DNA from: Saprospiraceae bacterium
GTDB taxonomy: Bacteria > Bacteroidota > Bacteroidia > Chitinophagales > Saprospiraceae
Reading direction: 5' to 3'
DNA: 64,000 bases
Assembly (NCBI GenBank): GCA_016715985.1
Contig: JADJXD010000001.1
Coordinates: forward strand, 4,774,001-4,838,000
Shown here: positions 45,232 to 54,455 of the stretch, one piece after another
Numbering within the stretch: the stretch's first letter is position 1
How the letters are laid out: each line of letters opens with the position of its first letter
Notes under the pieces: generated by a model
The model's database searches: none
Told to the model about the DNA's origin: nothing
Seen by the model: only the letters and a program-made list of their open reading frames with translations
Translations under genes and position numbers: made by a program

Positions 45232-47145
45232 ATGTATTACCTTAGAGATATATCCCTCAAATACGGGGAACGGATTCTGCTTGACAATATCAGCTTTATG
45301 ATTAGTCCCAAAGAACGAATAGGTCTCATAGGTAGAAATGGAGCAGGTAAATCAACCTTGCTGAAAATCATCGCAGGAGAATCTTCATCAGATACCGGTA
45401 ACCTTGAATTTCCTTCCAGAACGACTGTTGGATATCTCAGACAGGAGTTTGAATTGAATGAAACAAGGACTGTTTTGGATGAAACAATGAGTTGTCATGC
45501 TGAGGCGTTGGCACTTCAAAAAAAACTTGATGATTTAAACGTACAGTTGACAGTAAGAGAAGACTATGAAAGCGACTCGTATAGCAAACTTCTTGAGGAG
45601 CTTGCAGCACTGACAGGTCAACTGGAGCATTTTGATATTTCAGCATTGGAAGTAGAGACCATCAAAATTCTGAAAGGATTGGGCTTTTCAGATAAAGATC
45701 ATGAAAAATTGGTTGCTGAATTAAGCGGAGGATGGAAAATGCGAATTGAACTTGCAAAACTTTTACTCAGAAAACCTGATCTTTTGCTTTTGGATGAGCC
45801 CACAAATCACCTGGACATAGAATCTATCATCTGGTTGGAAAATTATCTGACTGAATATTCTGCTACTGTAATAGTGATATCGCATGATATTCAATTTCTG
45901 GAAAATGTCTGTAACAGGATTATTGAAGTGGAATTGGGTGGAATTATTGATTATAAACTCAAATACAGCAAGTTTCTGGATGAAAAGGAAAAACAAAAAA
46001 CAATAAAACAATCTGCTTATGAAAATCAACAAAAAGATATAGCACAGAAAGAAAAGACCATTAGCAGGTTTATGGCAAAAGCTACAAAAACCAAAATGGC
46101 ACAAAGTATGCAGAAACAACTTGAAAAAGTCGAAAGGATAGAAGTGCCGTTGGAATCTTCCAAAGCCATGCAGATCAGATTTGCAGAAGTGCCCAGGTCC
46201 GGAAGAGATGTCATAAAGACAATTGATGTAACCAAGTCATTTGATGATAAGTTGGTATTTAGTAATATTAATATTACCATAGAAAGAGGAGACAGAGTGG
46301 CATTTGTAGGACAGAATGGTCAGGGAAAAACGACTATGGCAAAAATTATTGCCGGGTTACTTCCTGCTACTTCCGGTAAAGTAGAAGAAGGATCCAATAT
46401 GCATTTGTCCTATTATGCTCAGAATCAATCAGAACTCCTCGACCTGAAAAGTACAGTGATGGAAGTCATGGAAGACAAAGCACCGGAAGAGATGCGTTCC
46501 AGAGTACGAAATATTCTGGGCTCATTCCTGTTTTCGGGGGATGATGTTGAAAAGAAAGTATCCGTATTATCGGGAGGTGAAAGAGCGAGATTGGCTATGG
46601 CATCCCTGATTATGAAGCCATGTAATTTTTTAATTCTGGATGAGCCGACCAACCATTTGGATATATATTCAAAAGATATTCTCAAGTCAGCTCTGAAGGA
46701 TTATAAAGGTACTTTACTTGTCATTTCACACGACAGGGAGTTTCTTTCGGGTCTTACTAATAAAGTTATAGAGTTTAAAGATGGAAAAGTAAGTGAGTTC
46801 CTGGGTGATATCGAGTATTTCTTATCAAAAAAGAAATTAGATAATATGCGGGATGTAGAAATGCAGAAATCTGCTGTTTCAAACACAGCTCAAGGTGCTT
46901 TCTTGCCAAAACATGAAACAGATGATATTCGAAAAATTAAAAGACAAATTCAATACATAGAAAGAGACATTGAGAAACTCGAAGGGGAAATGAAATTGTT
47001 GGAAATCAAACTTTCAGACCCCAATTTTTATAATAGTCCTGAATTCACAACCGTTAATAAAAACTACAGCAATCTGGAAAATAAATTAACTGATAAAATG
47101 CTGGAATGGGAAAACTTGTCATTTGAACTGGAAGGAATCTCATGA
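45232..47145 (+). CDS. ABC-F family ATPase (Uup/YheS/EttA type)
   Basis: The 637-residue protein has two ABC domains and no membrane segments. The first has GRNGAGKSTLLKII, LSGGWKMRIELAKLLL and LLLLDEPTNHLDI; the second has GQNGQGKTTMAKII, LSGGERARLAMASL and FLILDEPTNHLDI. A charged P-site tRNA interaction linker lies between them at about 240-310. A C-terminal coiled coil (KRQIQYIERDIEKLEGEMKL) resembles that of Uup. ABC-F proteins act on ribosomes or branched DNA; which applies here is not decidable. It ends the run from 42750. Confidence 0.93.
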   Translation: MYYLRDISLKYGERILLDNISFMISPKERIGLIGRNGAGKSTLLKIIAGESSSDTGNLEFPSRTTVGYLRQEFELNETRTVLDETMSCHAEALALQKKLDDLNVQLTVREDYESDSYSKLLEELAALTGQLEHFDISALEVETIKILKGLGFSDKDHEKLVAELSGGWKMRIELAKLLLRKPDLLLLDEPTNHLDIESIIWLENYLTEYSATVIVISHDIQFLENVCNRIIEVELGGIIDYKLKYSKFLDEKEKQKTIKQSAYENQQKDIAQKEKTISRFMAKATKTKMAQSMQKQLEKVERIEVPLESSKAMQIRFAEVPRSGRDVIKTIDVTKSFDDKLVFSNINITIERGDRVAFVGQNGQGKTTMAKIIAGLLPATSGKVEEGSNMHLSYYAQNQSELLDLKSTVMEVMEDKAPEEMRSRVRNILGSFLFSGDDVEKKVSVLSGGERARLAMASLIMKPCNFLILDEPTNHLDIYSKDILKSALKDYKGTLLVISHDREFLSGLTNKVIEFKDGKVSEFLGDIEYFLSKKKLDNMRDVEMQKSAVSNTAQGAFLPKHETDDIRKIKRQIQYIERDIEKLEGEMKLLEIKLSDPNFYNSPEFTTVNKNYSNLENKLTDKMLEWENLSFELEGIS

Positions 47146-47202
47146 GTTGTTAAAATATAACACATAACATTATCCCTGTTGAAGTCTGAATCACTTGTAT
47201 CA

Positions 47203-49353
47203 TCAGGATTTTTTGCCAAAGATAGATGCAATAGATTTACCAATATCTCCCAGTTTTTCTAATGGTTCCAGAACTGTTGGATTTCGAAGTTCGGAGATAT
47301 TTCCTTCTCCTACACCCGATTGCATTGGATAGACTATGATATAATTTGTAGTTTGGAAATATTTGTTCAGATATGCAGGGACCTTATGCATATTGGAATC
47401 ATAAGAAGGTCTGTCTTTTCGGCTCATAATAACGATGAGATTATCATTTACTTTTATATCCCGTGATAAAATCAGAAAATCATCCCAGTCTCCAAATTCT
47501 ATAAAGCTGGATTCTACCGGATGCCTGTGATGTAATTCACGAATATAATTAATGGTTTGATCTGTTCCATAAAACACAAGTTTGGCCCCGGTATTTTTAG
47601 CGATATTCCATATTTTTATCAACCAGAATGGAAATCCGATTTCTTTTTCAGCCCTTGCAGGAACCAGCACTAAATGCCTTTTAATAGTACTTAATGGTTG
47701 CACTGGTTTATAAATCAATGTGGTTGTATTACATTTATTCAAAATTCCTTCTGTTAAATTTCCGAAAAATGAACTTGAAATACCTTTTTGACTATCCAAC
47801 CCTAAAATAATATCCGTTATTTTATTTTCTTTTACTACGTTGGTAATGCCATTGACTACGTTTAAATCGTACCTGACTAAATCATGTAACAGAAAGTCGG
47901 CAGCTGATGCGGTTACAACAGCCTTTCCCAGGATGTTTTTTGCTCTCTTATCTATGCCGTTTGAATCATTATCAGTATCTATAACATTTAGGGCATACAA
48001 TCCCGATTTGTTGTTTTTTGATTTAATTATTAGACAAAGATTGACTAATTCTTCAGTTGTTTCGATATTATTGGTGGCAATTAAGATTTTTTCATCATTG
48101 TTTACATCTGAGTTATTTGTATCTGTACTCTCAGCTAATGCAATATTCTGAGCTCCTTTTTGTGCCACAAAAGATGCTATCGTGCATGTAATCAGAATCA
48201 TAAGAATGGTTCCGTTTAATACCGCTTCATTTAAAAGTCTGATTGGCTCACCATTTATATCCGAACCTAACACAATATTATACCCAACCAAAACGGCTGC
48301 AAGTGTTGCCGCCGCCTGAGCATTACTTAATCCAAATATCAACCTTCTTTGATCCGCTGAAAATCTGAACGTCTTCTGTGTTAACCAGGCAGCAATAAAC
48401 TTTGCAACAGTGGCTGTAACAGTCATAGCAATTGCTACATTGATGGTTTCAAAATCTTTAAAAAAGGCTCTGAAATCAACCAGCATACCTACTCCGATCA
48501 GAAAGAAAGGTATAAAAAGTGCATTACCCACAAACTCTATCCTGTTCATAAGAGGTGAAGTGTGCGGAATGAGCCTGTTAAGAGCTAATCCGGCAAGGAA
48601 TGCACCTATAATAGCTTCAATACCGGCAGCTTCAGCAAGAAACGCCCCCAGAAATACCATCGCTAATACAAAAATATACTGTGAAATATTATCATCAAAA
48701 CGCTTAAAGAACCACCTGCCAATAATTGGAAAAAGTAACATAACGATAGCACCAAAGATAATCACCGATGTACCTAATGTTATCCAGAATTCATTTCCGG
48801 CTCCCCCGGTTGACATCCCCACAATAGCTGCCAGCACCAATAGTGCAAGTGTATCTGTTATCATTGTTCCTCCGATCGTTACATTCACCGCAAGATTTTT
48901 CGCAACTCCAAGTTTACTGACTATCGGATAGGCTATCAATGTATGTGAAGCGAACATGCTGGCAAGTAAAACGGATGTAGGTATTGAAAAATTCAAATAA
49001 TAGATTCCCAAAATTGTACCTAATATCATAGGTATTGCAAAAGTGTATAAACCAAAAACAATGCTCTTGCCGCTATTTTTCTTGAATTCTGCAATGTCTA
49101 TCTCCAGACCTGCCAAAAACATTATATATAATAATCCTACCGTGCCAAATAAAATAATACTGCTGTCCCGTAACATTAATGAAAAACCATTGGGGCCTAT
49201 AATGGCTCCGGCTATAATCAAACCAATGAGGTGCGGGATTTTAAACTTGTTCAGTAATATCGGCGCAAAAAGGATAATAAACAGTATCAACGAAAAAATC
49301 AGTACAGGATTCTTCAGCGGCAAAGTCAGTTCAAAAATACTTAATAACACCAT
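47203..49353 (-). CDS. CPA2-family cation:proton antiporter with universal-stress-like tail
   Basis: The protein of about 716 residues has a 12-segment Na+/H+ exchanger domain at about 10-400 (LIGLIIAGAIIGPNGFSLML, MFLAGLEIDI, LAALVGYNIVLGSDINGE region). A soluble part of about 300 residues follows, with two UspA-like units (KILIATNNIETTEELVNLC; HLVLVPARAEKEIGFPFWLIKI). It exchanges Na+ or K+ for protons across the inner membrane. A TTG at 49359 is in frame, but ATG 49353 is the likelier start. Confidence 0.88.
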   Translation of the reverse strand: MVLLSIFELTLPLKNPVLIFSLILFIILFAPILLNKFKIPHLIGLIIAGAIIGPNGFSLMLRDSSIILFGTVGLLYIMFLAGLEIDIAEFKKNSGKSIVFGLYTFAIPMILGTILGIYYLNFSIPTSVLLASMFASHTLIAYPIVSKLGVAKNLAVNVTIGGTMITDTLALLVLAAIVGMSTGGAGNEFWITLGTSVIIFGAIVMLLFPIIGRWFFKRFDDNISQYIFVLAMVFLGAFLAEAAGIEAIIGAFLAGLALNRLIPHTSPLMNRIEFVGNALFIPFFLIGVGMLVDFRAFFKDFETINVAIAMTVTATVAKFIAAWLTQKTFRFSADQRRLIFGLSNAQAAATLAAVLVGYNIVLGSDINGEPIRLLNEAVLNGTILMILITCTIASFVAQKGAQNIALAESTDTNNSDVNNDEKILIATNNIETTEELVNLCLIIKSKNNKSGLYALNVIDTDNDSNGIDKRAKNILGKAVVTASAADFLLHDLVRYDLNVVNGITNVVKENKITDIILGLDSQKGISSSFFGNLTEGILNKCNTTTLIYKPVQPLSTIKRHLVLVPARAEKEIGFPFWLIKIWNIAKNTGAKLVFYGTDQTINYIRELHHRHPVESSFIEFGDWDDFLILSRDIKVNDNLIVIMSRKDRPSYDSNMHKVPAYLNKYFQTTNYIIVYPMQSGVGEGNISELRNPTVLEPLEKLGDIGKSIASIFGKKS

Positions 49354-49492
49354 AGACAATCTTTAAAAGAAACACGTTATTCAATATTAATCTTAATACC
49401 TATTAAATCCTAAAATATTCCAAACGGTGTTAGCGACGATTTTGTTTTAAGATATTCGAATGCAAGATTACAATTAAATTTTTATATTTAAA

Positions 49493-49628
49493 CGTATTCG
49501 GTAGTTCGGCTCTAAGACGGGCTACCGATATTTACGCTGGTGTTACAAAAAACCGATACGGTGTCTTTAAGCCATCGCATCGTATTCGGAATTTCGGCTC
49601 AAAGACGGACTACCGCCATTTGACTTGG
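49493..49628. repeat. BIME-like repeat: two direct copies and an inverted middle
   Basis: A 48-bp unit beginning CGTATTCGG occurs at 49493-49540 and 49581-49628 (period 88 bp), with CGGCTCTAAGACGGGCTACCG against CGGCTCAAAGACGGACTACCG at its core. The sequence between (49553-49580) read in reverse complement shows a related GGCTTAAAGAC core, so the copies alternate in orientation. The patch is GC-richer than the AT-rich gap around it. This resembles extragenic palindromic repeats found in many bacterial genomes. Confidence 0.65.
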
Positions 49629-49632
49629 TTTA

Positions 49633-52230
49633 TTAAGGTTGAGATTCTGTAGTTCCTACTACTATGTTTTTACCTAGAAACAGAGCATTATTAAACATGA
49701 GATGCCCACCTATCCAATATCCTCTGAATAATGGATTGTCCTGAAATCCAATTATTTTGCCTGAGCCACTACTATGTACAGTTACAGAAGAAGAGCCTGA
49801 GATAATGGATTCTAATTTTTTGGGTATATAACCTGATACCAAATAATCTGATTTATAGACGGCCGGGCTGGCATATCTGTTTTGGGTCGTTTCATAAAAC
49901 TTTGTCCCGCTTCTTAGAAAACTTAATTCATCCCTGTGATATCCGTAAAACAATGGATGAGATCTGTCTATTCCGGCTTTTACAATGGTTCCGCCCAGCA
50001 CTTTAGCACGGTTTTCTGTTTCATAGTCTTGGTAAAAACCGGCTGTTTCATTTTTACTATTGATGTCTTTCAATTTTTTTTCGCTAAGTTGGATTATTTT
50101 ATTGCTTACAGCCCAGGATACCGATCTGCCAATTAATATCAACGTATTACCTCCTCGTATCCAATCTTTTATTTTGGTTACTTCCTGTTCATTGAATGAA
50201 TAATTAGTCGCATCTGGCAGAATTAAAGTGTTATATCTGTTCAGATTAATGGAACGGAATCTGCTATTTTCAATCATAGTAATAGGCATGTCAAGATGGA
50301 TATCTGCATGATGCCATATTTCTCCTGCGGATTGTGGTGAAATCCCCTGACCTACAATCATTGCAGCCAGAGGCTTTTCAAGATTCACCACTTTAGGGTG
50401 GCCCAAGGATATATCATTGGTGCCATTACCTGTATCAAGTGCATATATATTCAAAAGCAATTCATTTGCTGATTTTTCTAGTAATGACCTTATCTCCTCG
50501 GCCTCAAAAATCTGATTTGAAGAAGGAATGATGATTGTGCCCGGGATAAATGATCTCATTTTGCCAAAAGAAATAAGACTGGAATTTTCAAGAATTGAAA
50601 GTGTTTTTATTCCAGCTTGTTGTAATCTGTAAAGCACCTTGTGGGCATTCATTTGATCTGTTTCAATTGCCCATGCAAAAACATTTTTATTATCATTGAT
50701 GATTTTACCTTGTACGGGTTGAAGATATGAAATTTTATTTTTTATTTGGACTGAAGCATCACTATGTCCACTATACTGGAGGTTGTACGCAGCAGCAACG
50801 GTCCAGCCTGATACATCATAAAAAGAACTATCCTGAAACTCAGTGACAGATTCAAACATAGTTGATGCCAATATTGGCTGTTTTTGGGCAAGGGGCACTA
50901 TATAACTTTTGTTTTTTTGATAGTTTTTGCCATTAATTTGGATATCTTTTTCCACTCCATATACTTCGATCTGATGCTCTAAGAGTAAATTTGTAAATTG
51001 TCTAAGCTTTTCCTGATCTTCATCTGTATAAACGTAAGATTTGTAAGGGGACTTACTTACGATTTCCATAGCCAATTTAGGAAATTCTTTTTTGTATTCT
51101 AAAAGTATATTTTTCATTTTTAGAATTGCCCTGTGTGTTGATAAAGAAGTTACGATCTGATTTCTGATAGTAAATGGAAAAGACAGCAGTCCATTGACAC
51201 TTTCCTGTAAATGACCTCGTGAACTCGCCTGTTCAAAAAGTATTCCGATACATCCCTGTGCATCCGGATAGGTAGAGCCTTTACCATAATAAAAATCATC
51301 AAAACTGGCTTTCGTATAGTACCGGGAACCAATTGAATCCAAAGCTGCGGCGTGAAACTTTCCAATATCTTCCGTCAGATCCTGATTCAGTTTGGGTGTA
51401 TTCGGGTTAGTTCCGGATGGTATCCCGGGCTGAAAAAAGAATGTCGAATTAGTTCCCATTTCATGATGATCCGTCAATACATTCGGACGCCAATCCTGAA
51501 ACAATTTTATTCTACCTCTGCTTTCAGGTTGCGTTAATAAAAGCCAATCCCTGTTCATATCAAACCAATAATGATTATATCTCCCGCCCGGCCAGATTTC
51601 ATTAAATTCTCGACTTGCCGGGTCAGTGACTAAGGTTTTTCCCTTATGACTATTTACCCAGGTTGCAAATCTCTGTGTGCCATCTGGATTGAGACATGGA
51701 TCAAAAAGGATAAAAATATTGTCAATTGTCTCTGTTACTTCCTTACTTTGACCGGCAGCAAGATAATAAGCTACCAGTAATGCGGCATTGTTTCCACTTG
51801 GTTCATTTCCATGTATAGTATAACCCTGGTATAATATAGCAGGTAAATCTTTTAATTTAAATTCCGTGGGTGTTTTTCCATCAGCCAATTGATGATGAGC
51901 AAGTTTTATTTTTTCTTTGGACTTTAGGTTGGAAGGACTGCTTATCATTAAAACAAATAGTGGTCTGTTTTCATGAGATCGGGCATATTCTACATATTCA
52001 ATTCTATCTGATTTTTCAGCTAATAATTTAAGATAGGCGGTTAATTGGTCATGATTAACGTGCCATTCACCTATCTGAAATCCAAAATAACTTTGAGGAT
52101 CAGGAATGTTCTCGCTATAACTGATTTCAGGCAGAAAATAGTTGTTACTCAATTTTTGGGCACCACCTTCCAAGACGAAATAATTGATTAGCGTAACCAT
52201 AAAAATTAATCTGTAAATGATATTTTTCAT
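49633..52230 (-). CDS. Secreted M14 zinc carboxypeptidase-family protein
   Basis: The 865-residue exported protein has a signal peptide (YFVLEGGAQ) and an M14 domain at about 45-370. The zinc ligands His140 and Glu143 lie in GYTIHGNEPSGNN, the NRDWLLLTQPESRGR Arg follows, and TDHHEMGTNSTFFFQ supplies the second His. The rest (about 400-865) has a type-1-glutamine-amidotransferase-like part (GNTLILIGRSVSWAV) of unknown use. Bacteroidota code many such secreted M14 proteins; it probably trims peptides or wall material. Confidence 0.85.
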   Translation of the reverse strand: MKNIIYRLIFMVTLINYFVLEGGAQKLSNNYFLPEISYSENIPDPQSYFGFQIGEWHVNHDQLTAYLKLLAEKSDRIEYVEYARSHENRPLFVLMISSPSNLKSKEKIKLAHHQLADGKTPTEFKLKDLPAILYQGYTIHGNEPSGNNAALLVAYYLAAGQSKEVTETIDNIFILFDPCLNPDGTQRFATWVNSHKGKTLVTDPASREFNEIWPGGRYNHYWFDMNRDWLLLTQPESRGRIKLFQDWRPNVLTDHHEMGTNSTFFFQPGIPSGTNPNTPKLNQDLTEDIGKFHAAALDSIGSRYYTKASFDDFYYGKGSTYPDAQGCIGILFEQASSRGHLQESVNGLLSFPFTIRNQIVTSLSTHRAILKMKNILLEYKKEFPKLAMEIVSKSPYKSYVYTDEDQEKLRQFTNLLLEHQIEVYGVEKDIQINGKNYQKNKSYIVPLAQKQPILASTMFESVTEFQDSSFYDVSGWTVAAAYNLQYSGHSDASVQIKNKISYLQPVQGKIINDNKNVFAWAIETDQMNAHKVLYRLQQAGIKTLSILENSSLISFGKMRSFIPGTIIIPSSNQIFEAEEIRSLLEKSANELLLNIYALDTGNGTNDISLGHPKVVNLEKPLAAMIVGQGISPQSAGEIWHHADIHLDMPITMIENSRFRSINLNRYNTLILPDATNYSFNEQEVTKIKDWIRGGNTLILIGRSVSWAVSNKIIQLSEKKLKDINSKNETAGFYQDYETENRAKVLGGTIVKAGIDRSHPLFYGYHRDELSFLRSGTKFYETTQNRYASPAVYKSDYLVSGYIPKKLESIISGSSSVTVHSSGSGKIIGFQDNPLFRGYWIGGHLMFNNALFLGKNIVVGTTESQP

Positions 52231-52261
52231 CTGTTGAAAGGGTTTTAATGATTAATGTATT

Positions 52262-52269
52262 TAGCTTTG
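52262..52269 (+). promoter_or_regulatory. -7 promoter element of the small membrane protein gene
   Basis: TAGCTTTG, a perfect match, lies 22 bp before the ATG at 52292. Confidence 0.6.
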
Positions 52270-52291
52270 CATATCTAAAGCGAAAGCAAAT

Positions 52292-52591
52292 ATGATGAAT
52301 TTTCTAATTTATTTGATAATAGGAGTTTTTTTGGCATTACTTTTTCTAAACCTGTATTTTAGAATTAAGGTTTTTAAAGTGTATAAAGTTTTGATAGATA
52401 ACAAAGTAGAGTTTAATAGCTCACATATTTTTAATAAAGAAAAAATGAACTCAGAAGTATTGTCCAAATATCCAAATCAAAAATCTGACATCCTTACTTT
52501 TGTAAGCCATATTCGGTTTTCACTTTCTATTGCTGCAATACTGGTGCTTTTAATTTCATTGATGGGTTATATACTTCATCAAATTAAATAG
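52292..52591 (+). CDS. Small two-segment membrane protein, unknown
   Basis: I do not recognise this 99-residue protein. It has an N-terminal membrane segment (NFLIYLIIGVFLALLFLNLYF) and a C-terminal one (FSLSIAAILVLLISLMGYIL), with a 40-residue charged loop between. It has its own perfect -7 element and lies 26 bp before the Gfo/Idh gene, so it may lead that run. Confidence 0.65.
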   Translation: MMNFLIYLIIGVFLALLFLNLYFRIKVFKVYKVLIDNKVEFNSSHIFNKEKMNSEVLSKYPNQKSDILTFVSHIRFSLSIAAILVLLISLMGYILHQIK

Positions 52592-52617
52592 TCACAGAAT
52601 ATATCAAATTTAACCAG

Positions 52618-53589
52618 ATGAAAATAGGGGTTTTTGGAGTAGGCCATTTGGGCAAGATACATATTAAGTGTTTATTGGAAACTGATTTTGAGATTTCCGG
52701 TTTTTTCGATCCTGACGATCGGGCTGCAGAATTTGTTATAAATGAATTTGGTATTAAAAGATTCGAATCGCCTGATGAGCTTATTTCAGTATCTGATTGT
52801 ATCGACATAGTTTCACCTACTGTTTATCATTATGACCTTGCCAAAAAAGCAGCATTAGCAGGAAGGCACATCTTTATTGAAAAGCCTGTGACTGAGACAC
52901 CGGAACAGGCTTTTGAGCTATGGCAGCTTGCAAAAGAAAAATCTGTAAGGATTCAGGTCGGGCATGTGGAAAGATACAATCCTGCATTTATTGCATTAAA
53001 ATCAGAATTCTTAAAACCGGGATTTATAGAAGGACACCGACTGGCTGTATTCAATCCAAGAGGTACTGATGTCTCTGTTGTGTTGGATCTGATGATTCAT
53101 GATCTGGACATGGTACTGAGCATTGTAAGGAGTGAGGTGGTTAATATACATGCGAATGGGGTTTGTGTTGTAAGTACCACTCCCGATATTTGTAATGCCA
53201 GAATTGAATTCAAAAACGGTTGTATTGTCAATCTGACCGCCAGTAGAATCAGTATGAAAAATATGCGTAAATTGCGGTTGTTTCAAAAGGATGCATACAT
53301 CAGTATTGATTTTTTAGCAAAGGAAGCTCAAATCATTAAAATTGAAGATTTGCCTCTTGGAGAAGATTTTTCAGGCATGACCATACAAACAAACAGCGGA
53401 AATAAACGTATTATAATTGATACACCTGCCAAATTGAATAATAATGCCATCAAAGACGAGTTGCAGGATTTTCATGACTCGGTTATTTCAGGTGATCCAA
53501 TATCAGTTGGGATAGAAGCCGGGTATAAAGCTTTAAAATTGGCATACGACATATTAAAGAAAATTGAAGAGACAAAATATGATGAATAA
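52618..53589 (+). CDS. Gfo/Idh/MocA-family NAD(P)-dependent oxidoreductase
   Basis: The 323-residue enzyme begins with a Rossmann motif (IGVFGVGHLGKIH) and carries the family EKP block (HIFIEKPVTET) and a C-terminal DLMIHDLDMVLS segment where the catalytic His usually lies. Members dehydrogenate or reduce sugars and sugar nucleotides. Because a polyprenyl-phosphate sugar transferase follows two genes later, a nucleotide-sugar substrate is plausible. It overlaps the next lipoprotein gene by 11 bp. Confidence 0.87.
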   Translation: MKIGVFGVGHLGKIHIKCLLETDFEISGFFDPDDRAAEFVINEFGIKRFESPDELISVSDCIDIVSPTVYHYDLAKKAALAGRHIFIEKPVTETPEQAFELWQLAKEKSVRIQVGHVERYNPAFIALKSEFLKPGFIEGHRLAVFNPRGTDVSVVLDLMIHDLDMVLSIVRSEVVNIHANGVCVVSTTPDICNARIEFKNGCIVNLTASRISMKNMRKLRLFQKDAYISIDFLAKEAQIIKIEDLPLGEDFSGMTIQTNSGNKRIIIDTPAKLNNNAIKDELQDFHDSVISGDPISVGIEAGYKALKLAYDILKKIEETKYDE

Positions 53590-54454
53590 GTTTTTAGGAA
53601 AGTTTGGTGATATAGTGTTGATTTTCATAATGTTCACTGCTTTTAATGCATGTAGTCTGAACGATAATGATCAGCCAATGCCAGCCTTTATGCTAGTATC
53701 GGATCCTGTAGTCGAGACATTGATTAATCAGGGAGACGGAACGCATAAAATTACAGATGTTTGGGTTTTTCAGAATGGAAAAATTTCAGGAATATTTCCT
53801 TTACCGGCCAAAGTTCCCGTAAATGTAGTAAATGGGGGATCTGACATACTTATTTTTGCAGGTATCAGAAATAACGGAATCAATGGAAATCCGATATTTT
53901 ACCCTTTTTATAAATCAATAGAAACCAGAGTAAATCCTGAAAATGGTGAAATTTTTTCTGTCCCTTTGAAATTCAGCTACAACAGCGATGCAGTCTATTC
54001 TCTTGCTGAAGGCTTCGAAACCGGCAATTCATTTACTTTTGACAGTGATCAGAATCCACAAACTAACCTGACTGTGACAGATGAAGATGCATCCACGGGG
54101 ACAAAATCCGGTAAAGTTGTTCTGACACAACAATTCCCTAACATAGAGACTGCAACAAACCAAACATTTTTTAAAGTAAATAATAGGGGAGGAGCCAGTT
54201 ATGTTGAACTGGATTATAAGGGAAATGCTGAAATAGCTGTGGGACTGATTAAATTTGAAGGACAAAGAGGTACTATCGCTTATAAAGTAATCATTCCACC
54301 TCGACTGAATTGGAATAAAATTTATATTGATTTAACGGAAGAGCTTTCTCTTACGGATTATGACAGTTACAAGATTGCAATAGGATTTAGCAAACCATCT
54401 TCTTTAACAGAAGCAACAGTGTTTATCGATAATGTAAAGCACATTCATTTCTGA
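53579..54454 (+). CDS. Hypothetical lipoprotein
   Basis: The 291-residue protein has a lipoprotein signal (MFTAFNAC) and a beta-rich body of about 250 residues with no motif I can name; its second half resembles a carbohydrate-binding jelly-roll-like module (TATNQTFFKVNNRGGASYVEL). ATG 53579 or 53582 overlaps the end of the oxidoreductase gene; a frame from 53564 also exists but starts with TTG. It lies 1 bp before the polyprenyl transferase gene, so it is probably in the same envelope or exopolysaccharide operon. Confidence 0.72.
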   Translation: MMNKFLGKFGDIVLIFIMFTAFNACSLNDNDQPMPAFMLVSDPVVETLINQGDGTHKITDVWVFQNGKISGIFPLPAKVPVNVVNGGSDILIFAGIRNNGINGNPIFYPFYKSIETRVNPENGEIFSVPLKFSYNSDAVYSLAEGFETGNSFTFDSDQNPQTNLTVTDEDASTGTKSGKVVLTQQFPNIETATNQTFFKVNNRGGASYVELDYKGNAEIAVGLIKFEGQRGTIAYKVIIPPRLNWNKIYIDLTEELSLTDYDSYKIAIGFSKPSSLTEATVFIDNVKHIHF

Positions 54455-54455
54455 A

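Noticed and set aside
49493..49628. CRISPR array
   Set aside because: Only two diverged direct copies with an inverted core; the interval is not spacer-like and there are no cas genes.
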